Source: CAVQND01 sp964653485 (GTDB taxonomy: Bacteria > Verrucomicrobiota > Verrucomicrobiia > Limisphaerales > UBA8199). From it: a DNA stretch of 64,000 bases. A program made the position numbers and the translations under genes. Position 1 is the stretch's first letter. Every line of letters starts with the position of its first letter. This document shows positions 34,652 through 43,500 of this stretch, piece after piece. The stretch is taken from NCBI GenBank assembly GCA_964653485.1, contig CAZZFF010000002.1:1-64000 (forward strand), read 5' to 3'. Under the pieces are notes generated by a model, which ran no database searches, was not told the origin of the DNA, and was given only the letters and a program-made list of their open reading frames with translations.

Positions 34652-35653
34652 ATGCCAAACTTTTGGATGATCTCTGACCGCGCCGTTAAGAATGGCGCGC
34701 CAAGCGGGGAGCTTGGCCCATTAACCTACTGGACGGCGGAAACTGGGCCGCTTGATGACCTTTCAAAATGGAATCAGGCATCCCGTGACGACTTCAAGAA
34801 AGCCCTGGTCGAGGCCGCCGATCAATTTCCGCAGGTCAGCCACGCGGACAACGAGGAACAAAGCCATGTCACCTTTTTCGTCCACGGCTACAACAACTCG
34901 TGGCAGGACGCGGCGCGCCTTTATGAAAAACTCTGCGCGGATTTGTTCGCCGGCGAGGAGAGCATGGGGCTGTGCATCTCGTACGATTGGCCTTCGATGG
35001 GGAGCGTTGTCGATTATCTCCCGGACCGCGAGCACGCGAGAGAATGCGCCAATGATCTGACGGACGTATTGAGCGAGCTTTTCGACTGGCTCATCGGGAA
35101 ACAGGCGGCAGCCGCCCAAAACCCGGCGCTGGCGTGCAAGGCGAAAGTCTCGCTGATTTCGCACAGCATGGGGAATTACCTTTTGCAGAAGGCGATGGCC
35201 AACGCCTGGAAGCGAAAGAACCAGCCCATGCTCGTCAGTCTGATCAATCAGCTCATTATGGTGGCCGCCGACGTTGACAACGATCTGTTCCAACCGGATT
35301 CTTCCGACGGTCAAGACGGCAACGCGGTGGCCTATTTGAGTTACCGAATCACGGCGCTCTACAGCGGCAGGGATGCGGTGTTGGGCGCGTCGGCGGGGCT
35401 TAAACATTTCGGCGCTCGCCGGCTTGGTCGCTCGGGGCTGGCGATTTCCCCTCCAACGGGCAAAGACAATGTCTGGCAGGTGGATTGCTCCGGCTTCTTC
35501 CCCGAGAGCGTCACCGGCATGGCAATCCACAGCGCATATTTTGACACCGAAGCAACGGTGTCCCTGATGGGGGGTATTCTCACGGGTATCGACAGAGGCG
35601 TGCTCGAAACCCTGGGAAAGACCAACGGCAATGCCTGGCCGCCTGCGGCTTGA
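34652..35653 (+). CDS. DUF900 alpha/beta hydrolase-like protein
   Basis: Protein of 333 residues with an alpha/beta hydrolase core of the DUF900 type: the strand 'HVTFFVHGYNNSWQDAARLY', the nucleophile elbow 'LISHSMGNYLL' (Ser in SHSMG) and a late 'MAIHSAYFDTE' that may carry the catalytic His. It lacks a signal peptide, unlike many DUF900 proteins. It stands apart from the hydrogenase operon (260-bp gap) and directly before the restriction-modification genes, and its base composition is more like theirs. The substrate is unknown; an esterase or lipase activity is possible. Confidence 0.7.
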   Translation: MPNFWMISDRAVKNGAPSGELGPLTYWTAETGPLDDLSKWNQASRDDFKKALVEAADQFPQVSHADNEEQSHVTFFVHGYNNSWQDAARLYEKLCADLFAGEESMGLCISYDWPSMGSVVDYLPDREHARECANDLTDVLSELFDWLIGKQAAAAQNPALACKAKVSLISHSMGNYLLQKAMANAWKRKNQPMLVSLINQLIMVAADVDNDLFQPDSSDGQDGNAVAYLSYRITALYSGRDAVLGASAGLKHFGARRLGRSGLAISPPTGKDNVWQVDCSGFFPESVTGMAIHSAYFDTEATVSLMGGILTGIDRGVLETLGKTNGNAWPPAA

Positions 35654-35814
35654 TGACAGACATGTTGGGAGTCAACCCGTAGTCTGGACCACGAAGCGAG
35701 ATTACCTTTGTCTCGCTGTTTTGAAAATCACTTCCAAACCTCCCGCTGAAGAGCAATACTCCACCGCGATGATATGCGGGAAGGGCCGCGTTGCATGGCC
35801 TGAGTTCCGACGTG

Positions 35815-37125
35815 ATGGATGCGAGAAACAACAGCAAAGTTCGGCTGCGGCCGACGGCGATTAGCCTGTTCGCAGGCGCGGGAGGGTGTTCACTTGGTTT
35901 CAGCCAGGCAGGCTATGATCTTCGCTTCGCGACAGACAACGATGCGGACGCGGTCGAATCGTACCGCGGGAACTTCGCTGACACCCCATGCGAGCAGGCC
36001 GATGTGCGCGACATTGGCGGACGAGAAATCCTCGAACGGATTGCCCTGAGAACTGGAGAACTGGATATTCTCTTGGGAGGTCCGCCCTGTCAGGGGTTCA
36101 GTAGCGCGGGCATGAAGACGCCCGATGACCCTCGGAATTCGCTGTTGAGCCATTACGTGCGCCTGCTCGATTGTGTCCGCCCCAAGTGGTTTGTGATGGA
36201 GAACGTGGAGGGTTTGCTGACAAACGCGGGTGGACTCCCCGTCAGAGACACCGTTGAGGCTTTTCTCCAAGCAGGGTATTCGGTGAATGTGGAGAAAGTT
36301 TATGCGCAGGGTTACGGCGTGCCTCAAAGGCGTAAGCGTGTCCTCATAGTCGGCAATCGGTTGGGGCACGACTTTGTTTTCCCCGAACCCGTCACCCATT
36401 TTTCAGGGCATATCTTTCGGAGAGGCCAAGTCACCTTCGAGACTGCGGTGGGAGACTTGCCTCCGGCCACTCAGACCCCAGATGAACCCCTCGCGTTTCG
36501 GGAGCCACCCCGAAATGAGCTTCAAGCCTATCTTCGCGGTGAGGCGCGGACGGTCACTGACCACTATTCACCGACGCTGTCGGACATTCAGTTGGAACGC
36601 GTCCGCAGCCTGAAGCCAGGCCAGACAATGAAGCACCTGCCGGAACACCTCCAGCATGAGTCGTTTCGCCGTCGTGCATTCCGTCGGGTCATGGATGGAA
36701 CACCCGTGGAAAAGCGAGGAGGTGCGCCTTCTGGCCTTAAGCGTTTGTTTGCTGAGGAGCCCAGTTTAACCATCACGAGTGCCGCGACCCGCGAGTTCAT
36801 TCACCCGACACAAGACCGGCTGATAACCCTCCGCGAATGTGCGCGCTTGCAGACATTCCCGGATGGCTTCGAGTTCACTGGCGATGCCGCCCACCGTATC
36901 CGACAAATCGGTAATGCCGTCCCTCCGCTGCTTGCCCGTCGGCTCGCCGAACATATCGCGGACAATTATGGCTTTGGCGAACACCAAAAGCAGACGATTC
37001 GCCCCATTTTGCGGTTTCGCCTGACTCGCGCCGGCGGAATGAGCCCCGCTCTCGCCCAAACCGAGTTCCTGCTCAACGGGCTGACGGGCCCAAAGGAAGT
37101 GCAGTTGGTGTTGCTCGAAGAATAA
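35815..37125 (+). CDS. DNA (cytosine-5) methyltransferase of a type II R-M system
   Basis: C5-cytosine methyltransferase of 436 residues. Motif I is 'ISLFAGAGGCSLGFSQAGY', motif IV 'GGPPCQGFSS' with catalytic Cys92, motif VI 'ENVEGLL', motif VIII 'QRRKRVLIVG' and motif X 'QIGNAVPPLLA'. The target-recognition region is between about 215 and 345. The ATG at 35815 was preferred to an upstream TTG. It precedes the restriction gene by 19 bp on the same strand. It should protect the host at the site cut by its partner, which I think may be GTGCAC. Confidence 0.9.
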   Translation: MDARNNSKVRLRPTAISLFAGAGGCSLGFSQAGYDLRFATDNDADAVESYRGNFADTPCEQADVRDIGGREILERIALRTGELDILLGGPPCQGFSSAGMKTPDDPRNSLLSHYVRLLDCVRPKWFVMENVEGLLTNAGGLPVRDTVEAFLQAGYSVNVEKVYAQGYGVPQRRKRVLIVGNRLGHDFVFPEPVTHFSGHIFRRGQVTFETAVGDLPPATQTPDEPLAFREPPRNELQAYLRGEARTVTDHYSPTLSDIQLERVRSLKPGQTMKHLPEHLQHESFRRRAFRRVMDGTPVEKRGGAPSGLKRLFAEEPSLTITSAATREFIHPTQDRLITLRECARLQTFPDGFEFTGDAAHRIRQIGNAVPPLLARRLAEHIADNYGFGEHQKQTIRPILRFRLTRAGGMSPALAQTEFLLNGLTGPKEVQLVLLEE

Positions 37126-37144
37126 GAACACCGAAGGAACGTTC

Positions 37145-38197
37145 ATGGCTACTGCGGCAGACATTAAGAAATCGTTCAGTAATGCTCGAATTCTTGGCGC
37201 TGGTGATGACCGTGTTACCCTCACGGAGAGCGAGCTGTACTGCTTGCTTGCCCAGTGCTGGCGCGACCTTGGCGTTCCCCAATCGGTTTTCAAGCTCCCG
37301 CCCCTTCCCATTCCGCCGCCGAGCACCGACTACTACCGCATTCCGCTCTCTTGGTTCCAGACGCCGCAGCCTAAATACCCATCTGCTTCCGCGCTCCTGG
37401 AGTCCCTCGCGTCTTGTGTGATTCGCGAAGCCGATTTTCGTCTCTATTTTGAGAATCTTACGGCGCTCCACAAGAGGCGGCTGAAGTATCAGCGCATCCT
37501 CGCTGCCCAGCCACGCCCGACAATGAATCAGGTTGGCCCGCGAAGTTTGCTGGAGTTCGGCGCTGTCGATGATGCATTACTGGCGGCTTGGCTGATTTGG
37601 CGGAAATGGATTTTTGATGTCGACAATCGAGCGGCCCAAGAAACTGGCTATTTGTTTGAGCCTGTCCTGGCAAGTTGTCTCGGCGGCGAAGCAGTTGGGT
37701 CACGCAATTCTCCCGTGAAGCGGGTTAATGATGGCGGTCAGCGGACCGATGACGGGCGCCAAATCGACTGCTATGATGGGGAGAATCAGCTAGCCTACGA
37801 ATTCAAGCTCCGAGTGACGATTGCCGCGAGTGGGCAAGGGCGGTTTGCGGAGGAGCTTTCGTTCCCCGTCGAGTGCAGAGCGGCAGGACTTACCCCTGTT
37901 CTGATTGTCCTGGACCCCACCCCCTCCGCTCGGCTGGCTGAGCTAATTCGCGCATTTGAAGCGAACAACGGAAGGTACTATGTTGGCCCAGATGCTTGGG
38001 CGCACATGGAAGAAAAAGCAGGGCAAACAATGGCCGTGTTCCTTGAGAGGTATATCAAGCCGCCGCTCACGGAGATGACGAAACACGAAGACGCTTTGCC
38101 GCAGGCTCTCGAAATCAGTTGGACTGCCGAGACCATTACCGTCAAGGGCGCAAAGGCCATTCTCCGAATCCCTCGACGGCAGCCTCCTCCCGGCTAG
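37145..38197 (+). CDS. Type II restriction endonuclease, ApaLI-like
   Basis: Protein of 350 residues next to a C5 methyltransferase. A PD-(D/E)xK centre is visible: Asp208 in 'RQIDCYDG' and Glu219-Phe-Lys221 in 'LAYEFKLRVTIAASGQGRF', followed by 'EELSFPVECRAAGLTPVL'. That segment and the overall length resemble the ApaLI-like family (recognition GTGCAC) as I remember it. The position after the methyltransferase gives a standard type II pair. The restriction role is well supported by context and catalytic residues; the ApaLI assignment is from memory of the family. Confidence 0.7.
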   Translation: MATAADIKKSFSNARILGAGDDRVTLTESELYCLLAQCWRDLGVPQSVFKLPPLPIPPPSTDYYRIPLSWFQTPQPKYPSASALLESLASCVIREADFRLYFENLTALHKRRLKYQRILAAQPRPTMNQVGPRSLLEFGAVDDALLAAWLIWRKWIFDVDNRAAQETGYLFEPVLASCLGGEAVGSRNSPVKRVNDGGQRTDDGRQIDCYDGENQLAYEFKLRVTIAASGQGRFAEELSFPVECRAAGLTPVLIVLDPTPSARLAELIRAFEANNGRYYVGPDAWAHMEEKAGQTMAVFLERYIKPPLTEMTKHEDALPQALEISWTAETITVKGAKAILRIPRRQPPPG

Positions 38198-38237
38198 TTT
38201 CGGTCTCCGACTCGGAACAGACCTGGGTCCCTTGGAT

Positions 38238-38446
38238 TCATGTTACATTCAGGCGCCGCAACTCCCCTTTTTGATTGAAGCAACCCTCTCCAAGGCGGGA
38301 CTGCAATTCAGCGAGGCTGCAGGTCATTTCCAAGCGCGTCCCGGTTTTCAATAGGACGGAGTATTGGCCGGACGCGAGGGGTTGGACCTCGCGGACTTGA
38401 GCCAGGTTCACGATGACGGAGCGGGTTCCGGCCGGGGCGAACGAGG
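38238..38446 (-). pseudogene. LytTR-like DNA-binding domain fragment
   Basis: Reading leftward, an open frame with no start codon encodes 'RSVIVNLAQVREVQPLASGQ' followed by 'YSVLLKTGTRLEMTCS' and 'LAELQSRLGEG', then a stop at 38238-38240. This is the pattern of the C-terminal half of a LytTR DNA-binding domain. It directly follows the DUF6515 gene but is one frame off, so it is either a remnant or was joined to that gene before a frameshift. Confidence 0.45.
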
Positions 38447-39202
38447 TTACGGCATGAAAGTCTCGTATTGGGTTACGCCATCCGCAAAGACCGGCTCGTA
38501 GTAAATCCCGTTAAACTGATAGGCTACGGCTCCCTTGACGGAGACCTGGATGGCGCCGGGGGGAAGCTCAGGGACCACCACCCCCATGGGAGTGGGGGCG
38601 ATGGCATAGGTGCCATCGGGTTGCTGCACATAGAACGCCCCGCCGGCGTAATAATAGGTCTGGCCGCCGGCATCGATGGCGATCGCGCCGTCGGGAGGTT
38701 CCGGGACCGCCGCGCCAACCGGCGGATAAACCTCCTCATAGCCGCCATCGACCGGCTGGTAATAAATCCCGTCGGAATAACAATAGGAGACCCCGCCAAG
38801 CTGCAGCGTAAGAAAGCCGAGCGGCAGCACCGGCAGGCGGCGGCCAAAAGTGAAATCATTCCAGAAATGATGGCGGTGGAAATCGGCCTCCACGTCGCGG
38901 TGCGTCAGAATGGCGCCGCGCGGCCCTACTCCCCCGCGGACCTCGACCGGACGGCTGGGTTCGCGCCGCACCTCGACCGGGCGCTGGACAACATGGGTCT
39001 CGACGTGCCGGATGCTGCCGTGGCTGGAGCGGTCCACGGTCGCGGACCGCGCGGGGGCGGGCCGAGCGGCGGCTCGCGGCGCCCCGCCGTGTTCGGCGCA
39101 GAGCAGGGGAAGGCCGACCAGGAGCGCCGGCAGACCAATGGCGAGGCTGAGACCCGCTTTCCTTCCGTAACTGGATCGAGCAAAGCACATGGCACTCTTC
39201 AT
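38447..39202 (-). CDS. Exported DUF6515-like protein
   Basis: Protein of 251 residues with a signal peptide (ending near residue 36, LLCAEHG) and a basic Arg/Pro/Val-rich linker. A set of short repeats follows: 'GGVSYCYSDGIYYQPVDGGY', 'GGQTYYYAGGAFYVQQPDG' and 'GAVAYQFNGIYYEPVFADG', alternating with 'VVPELPPGAI'. These are characteristic of DUF6515 exported proteins of unknown function. The 3' end is abrupt ('YETFMP') and a LytTR-like frame follows in another frame. It overlaps the DUF2092 gene by 4 bp, so the two are likely an operon. Confidence 0.7.
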   Translation of the reverse strand: MKSAMCFARSSYGRKAGLSLAIGLPALLVGLPLLCAEHGGAPRAAARPAPARSATVDRSSHGSIRHVETHVVQRPVEVRREPSRPVEVRGGVGPRGAILTHRDVEADFHRHHFWNDFTFGRRLPVLPLGFLTLQLGGVSYCYSDGIYYQPVDGGYEEVYPPVGAAVPEPPDGAIAIDAGGQTYYYAGGAFYVQQPDGTYAIAPTPMGVVVPELPPGAIQVSVKGAVAYQFNGIYYEPVFADGVTQYETFMP

Positions 39203-40011
39203 TTTCCCTCCGTTTTACGAGATTGGTTTTCAGCCCTGATTTCCTTGACCCTGATCTTCGAGGCGCCTGCGGGCGGCTCGAACTTGAACACAAAGTCAGG
39301 CAGTTTCGTTGTGAAATCCCAGTTCGAGAAAATCGCGGTGAATTGAGGTGAATCCGGTTCATCCTTGTAGGTGATGACAAATTTGCGCGGCACCGGCCTG
39401 GGACCCTCCTCGATCCAGAGCTGCCAGTCGATATTGTCCTGCGTGAAGGCCAGGTGCTCGCAGGGCACCCCCAGCACTGTCACCGGTCCGATGTCAACGC
39501 CCGATGCGGCCTTTTCCAGCAGGTCCTTGTGAGGGTCGCTCCGGATGAAATCCTCCAACGGCATGGGGATGCTGAACCGCTCGCTGGCAAGGTCCATGAC
39601 CTCGTCCAGAGAACCTGAAGCGCGGACTGTGCCGTAGAAATTCTGGGCGCGATTGAGCAGGGTGATGGCGTTGCCGTCATATACCAACTCGCGATTCCGC
39701 CGGGTGGAGCGGACCTCGGCGCGCAACCGGTTCGGGCGGCGCACCTGCAGCTCGATGGTGCGGCCCGCCTGGACCCGTTGGCCCGAGGCGAGTTGCAGGT
39801 CCTGCCACACTTCCGCGCTGACGGAGAAGAACGGGGCCTGGCCGAGGTACTCGCCCATGCGTTTGACCCATTCGTCGGCACGTGCATCCACGGCCGGTTT
39901 ATCGCCCGCGGCAGTGGCGGGCAGTGCCAGTAACCCCATGAGAGCGCAGGTGGCCGCCACGAGGCAAAGCCGCACGCGGCTGCGATCCGGGAACGGATTT
40001 CGATGCTTCAT
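39199..40011 (-). CDS. Exported DUF2092-like protein
   Basis: Periplasmic protein of 270 residues with a signal peptide (RLCLVAATCALMGLLALPATA). The mature part has 'VSAEVWQDLQLASGQRVQAG', 'VRRPNRLRAEV', 'LVYDGNAITLLNRAQNFYG' and 'DFVFKFEPPAGA', the DUF2092 pattern, which resembles the LolA/LolB lipoprotein-carrier fold. The function is unknown. It is the first gene of a two-gene unit with the DUF6515 protein. Confidence 0.78.
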   Translation of the reverse strand: MKHRNPFPDRSRVRLCLVAATCALMGLLALPATAAGDKPAVDARADEWVKRMGEYLGQAPFFSVSAEVWQDLQLASGQRVQAGRTIELQVRRPNRLRAEVRSTRRNRELVYDGNAITLLNRAQNFYGTVRASGSLDEVMDLASERFSIPMPLEDFIRSDPHKDLLEKAASGVDIGPVTVLGVPCEHLAFTQDNIDWQLWIEEGPRPVPRKFVITYKDEPDSPQFTAIFSNWDFTTKLPDFVFKFEPPAGASKIRVKEIRAENQSRKTEGK

Positions 40012-40426
40012 AAGAATAATTCGGGGGCCTTTCTGCGAGCGTTATCGCATAAACAATATACCGCCGCCAAATCACCGCGCAAGCCCCGCGGCCGAAGGGC
40101 CGTCCCGAGCTCGCCTATTCGCTATTGCCCATTGGCTATTCCCGCGTCCGGAGGTGCGTCGCCAGCTCGCCTATTGGCTATTGCCTATTGGCTATTCCCG
40201 CGTCCAGAGGTGCGTCGCCAGCTTGGCTGTTGGCTATTGCCTATTGGCTATTCCCGTGTCCGGAGGTGCGTGACGGGGCGCGCAGAATGGGATTCTGCTT
40301 CGCCGCCTGACAGCGCCGTTCCGCAACCAACCGAAGCGCCGCCTTCAGTCAGTCGAAGCGCCGCCTTCAGGCGGCAGGATGGGCGACCTAAGAAACCGGT
40401 CGCGCGCCCCTCCGCGAAGCGGCGGC
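40012..40426. other. Intergenic region with repeats, no gene seen
   Basis: Gap of 415 bp. It contains the 56-bp tandem repeat listed separately and, near 40335-40382, two copies of GAAGCGCCGCCTTCAG, the second ending in a GCCGCCTTCAGGCGGC hairpin that could act as a terminator for the leftward GH92 gene's upstream neighbour or be another word repeat. A related GCCGCCTGAAGGCGGC hairpin occurs near 19591. Confidence 0.6.
40109..40276. repeat. 56-bp tandem repeat, three copies
   Basis: Units start at 40109, 40165 and 40221, each 56 bp, with a few differences mainly in the third. Each unit itself contains repeated words of the form CTATTGGCTATT and ends CCCGCGTCCGGAGGTGCG. There are no spacers, so this is not a CRISPR array. 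Confidence 0.9.
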
Positions 40427-43288
40427 TCACGGCGGGAGGATTTCAATGCCGCTAATCTTGGCATTGGAGTCGGGGCTGTTGGGCGTGGAGGCCACGCGAA
40501 TGGTGATGTTCCCCTGGGCGTCGGGCGCTACGTCCGGGAATTCCTTAACCAGGGCCTTGTTCATCCCGCCTGCCGCCACGAAGATGTCCATGTTCTCCAA
40601 TGCCGGACGCCCGTTGATCCAGACGCTCTCGACGCGCCGGCCGGCTCCGTCGTCGAAAATCTCCGCGAAGTGCAGCCGGACCAGGTAGCGTTGCCCTTCC
40701 GGCACCGGAAAGGCGTAAGTGAAGTCCTTGGCGTAGAACTCACTCTGATAGACGGCCTTCGGCGCGGCGTGAGGCGCCGTAGTGTCAATCTCGGAGCCCA
40801 CGTGGTTCATGCCGCCGAGCAGATTCGGATCGGGCACGAAGCCAGCCACCGGGATGTCGCTCCCGCAAATGACTCGGATGGGCAGCGCCAAACGGACCGT
40901 TTCGTTCGAGGAGGCCGGGGTGGGCAGCGGCGGATAGCGAAGCCCGGCGGGCATGGTGGCCGGCGGTCGGTCGGACGCGTCGGCGCCCCATTGGAGATTG
41001 GGTTTCGGTCCCATGACCATCCGCAGGGTCCCGCCCGCGGTAATGTCATTCCGGGTGAACCATGGCTTGGTAAGCGGCTGGCCATTGAGGGTGGCGGATT
41101 GGATGTAGATGTTCTCCGGGCTGTTGTTCTCCGCCTCGACGCTAAAGGTGCGCCCGTTGTATTTCGCCTTGTCCAAATGAACAAGGGCCTTGGTGACCAC
41201 CGGGCTCCCGAGGACGAAGATGCCGCTGTCCGGATTGAGCGGGTAGAAGCCCAAGGCGCTGAACACGTACCATGCCGCCATCTGGCCGCAATCCACGTTC
41301 CCGCACTGCCCCTCCGGCGTGTCGTTGTACAGGGCGGACATGACCTGGCGCGCCCGTTGCTGTGTCTTGTAGGGCGCCCCCGCGTAATCGTAGAGATAGG
41401 GCACGTGGTGGCACTGCTCGTCCCCTTGGGAATCCTGCCCGATCCGGCCGCTGATGTCCGGGATGTCGGTCAGGATGTCCGAGTTGGTCGTAAAGAGAGT
41501 GTCGAGCCTCTCGATGAAAGGCTTATCACCGCCGTAAAGCCCGATCATACCGGGGACATCCTGCTGAACGGCAAAGGCGTACTGCCAGGCGTCCGCCTCG
41601 GTGTACTCGTCGTTGACCAGGGCAATGGGACTGAAGGGCGACCGCCATGTTCCGTCCGCCTTGCGCCCGCGGAAGAAGCCCGTAGTGCGGTCGAAGAGAT
41701 TCCGGTAATTCGCCGACCGCTCGTAGAATAACCGGGCATCCTGCTCATGGCCCAGCGCCTGGGCCATCCGCGCGATGCACCAGTCGTCGAAGGTGTACTC
41801 CAAGGTGCGGGAAGTCGCCGCTCCGCCCTGCGTGGAAGCCACGTAGCCGAGGCTCTTATACGTATCCAACCCGTTGCGGTCCTGCATCGCCGTGTCCCGC
41901 ATCGCCTGATAAGCCGCCTGGACGTCGAACCCGCGGAACCCCTCCGCGTAGGCCTCCGCAATCATATCGGCGGAATGGTAGCCGATCATGCACCAGGTTT
42001 CATTGCCCCAGAGCGGCCAGATGGAGGTCGTATGCTCCCCCAACTCCCGATGCTCCGCCACCATGGATTGGACCATGTCGTCGATGCGCCCGGGCTGCAA
42101 GAGCGTCAGCAGCGGCCATTCCGCCCGGTAAATGTCCCAGATCGAAAAGGTCGTGTAATTCTGAAACCCGGCGCCCGCGTGGCTTTTATGGTCGTAGCCG
42201 AAGTAAGTCCCGTCCACGTCGTTGAAGAGCACCGGGGCCAGGCAGCTCAGGTACAAGTTCGCGTAAAAGGTCTTCCGAATGTGAGGGTCGAAGGTCTGGA
42301 CCTGGACCGCATCGAATGTCTCGCTCCACTGCCGGGCCGCCTCCCTGTGGGCGCCCTCGAAATCCCAGTTCGGGAGTTCCGCGTCCAAATTCTTCCTGGC
42401 CCCCTCGATGCCCGTGCCGGAGATGCCCGTCTTCACGAGGAGGACCTCGTCCGTCGTGGTCGTGTAATCAACGAAGGCCTTGATGCGCTGCCCCGCAGCC
42501 TCATGAGCACCCGCCGCCAGGCGGTGGCCATCCTGCTCGATGCCAAACGACTTGAAAGGCTTCGAGAACCGGACAACAAAGTGAATCACGCGCCGCCCGC
42601 CCCAGCCTTCCGAGGTGCGGGAACCGCTGATCGTGTGGTCGTCCTCTACGTGCAGGATGGCCTGGATGGTGGGGTTCCCGATGGCATGGTCCAGGTCCAG
42701 GATGATGTGCGCTTGGTCGGACGCTGGGAACGTGTACTTGTGAAACCCGCAACGGGCCGTCGCCGTCAGTTCCGCCTTCACCTTCGGCGTCTCAAGGAAC
42801 ACCTCGTAATAGCCGGGGGCGGCCGTTTCCTGGGCATGGGAGAACCGCGACGCATAGCCCTCCCCGGGCGAACCCGCCTCCAGGCGCGCCTCCCCCACGG
42901 TGGGCATCAACAGCAAGTCCCCCAGGCAGGCCGCCCCCGTTCCGCTCAAATGGGTGTGGGTGAAACCCAGGACCGTCGAGTCCGAATAATGGTAGCCGGA
43001 GCACCCGTCCCACCCCTCGATCCGGGTGTCGGGGCTGAGTTGGACCATGCCAAAGGGCACTGTGGCTCCCGGGTAGGAATGCCCGTGGGCGCCCGTCCCA
43101 ACGAACGGAAGACCCTCGCCCGCCGTGTCTGCCGCCGCCCCCGCGTTCAGACACGCCAGCATCGCCACCGCGGCCATGACCGCGGTCCCGCCGTGGGGTG
43201 AAACAACCCTCAACCCTGGCCGAAGGAAGGCCAAAGGGCGGGACGACTTGGTGTGATTCGGCTGCTGTATTCGGTGATGTTTTTGCAT
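40427..43288 (-). CDS. GH92 alpha-mannosidase with C-terminal malectin-like domain
   Basis: Exported glycosidase of 953 residues that probably trims alpha-1,2-linked mannose from N-glycans or mannans. A signal peptide (about 28-52) leads to the GH92 N-domain: 'FVGTGAHGHSYPGATVPFGM', 'GWDGCSGYHYSDSTVLGFTH' and 'HLSGTGAACLGDLLL'. The barrel has 'YTTFSIWDIYRAEWPLLTLL', 'GYHSADMIAEAY' and 'GNVDCGQMAAWYVFSALGFY'. Residues about 800-950 form a malectin-like carbohydrate-binding domain ('YLVRLHFAEIFDDGAGRRVE', 'IRVASTPNSPDSNAKISGIE'). The ATG at 43288 follows a GGGGATC ribosome-binding site; an upstream ATG at 43396 is less likely. Confidence 0.9.
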   Translation of the reverse strand: MQKHHRIQQPNHTKSSRPLAFLRPGLRVVSPHGGTAVMAAVAMLACLNAGAAADTAGEGLPFVGTGAHGHSYPGATVPFGMVQLSPDTRIEGWDGCSGYHYSDSTVLGFTHTHLSGTGAACLGDLLLMPTVGEARLEAGSPGEGYASRFSHAQETAAPGYYEVFLETPKVKAELTATARCGFHKYTFPASDQAHIILDLDHAIGNPTIQAILHVEDDHTISGSRTSEGWGGRRVIHFVVRFSKPFKSFGIEQDGHRLAAGAHEAAGQRIKAFVDYTTTTDEVLLVKTGISGTGIEGARKNLDAELPNWDFEGAHREAARQWSETFDAVQVQTFDPHIRKTFYANLYLSCLAPVLFNDVDGTYFGYDHKSHAGAGFQNYTTFSIWDIYRAEWPLLTLLQPGRIDDMVQSMVAEHRELGEHTTSIWPLWGNETWCMIGYHSADMIAEAYAEGFRGFDVQAAYQAMRDTAMQDRNGLDTYKSLGYVASTQGGAATSRTLEYTFDDWCIARMAQALGHEQDARLFYERSANYRNLFDRTTGFFRGRKADGTWRSPFSPIALVNDEYTEADAWQYAFAVQQDVPGMIGLYGGDKPFIERLDTLFTTNSDILTDIPDISGRIGQDSQGDEQCHHVPYLYDYAGAPYKTQQRARQVMSALYNDTPEGQCGNVDCGQMAAWYVFSALGFYPLNPDSGIFVLGSPVVTKALVHLDKAKYNGRTFSVEAENNSPENIYIQSATLNGQPLTKPWFTRNDITAGGTLRMVMGPKPNLQWGADASDRPPATMPAGLRYPPLPTPASSNETVRLALPIRVICGSDIPVAGFVPDPNLLGGMNHVGSEIDTTAPHAAPKAVYQSEFYAKDFTYAFPVPEGQRYLVRLHFAEIFDDGAGRRVESVWINGRPALENMDIFVAAGGMNKALVKEFPDVAPDAQGNITIRVASTPNSPDSNAKISGIEILPP

Positions 43289-43500
43289 TTTCTTGATCCC
43301 CTGCCCATGTCCAAAGCAGGATATTCTACCTTTGGCCGCAGGCCTTGAGGTCGTGGATGGTTTGTACAGATTTCGCCCGTTCTCAAACAGCACCAAAGAT
43401 GAAGAGAAGGAAACCGTCAGTCAAGAAACGGAATGCCCCTCCTTCGGACACCCCGTTTTTTACTCCTTGAACTTCCTCCCATCAATCCTAGCTTGGCTTC

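Noticed and set aside
40109..40276. CRISPR array
   Set aside because: Units are contiguous without spacers and carry nested words; no cas genes nearby.
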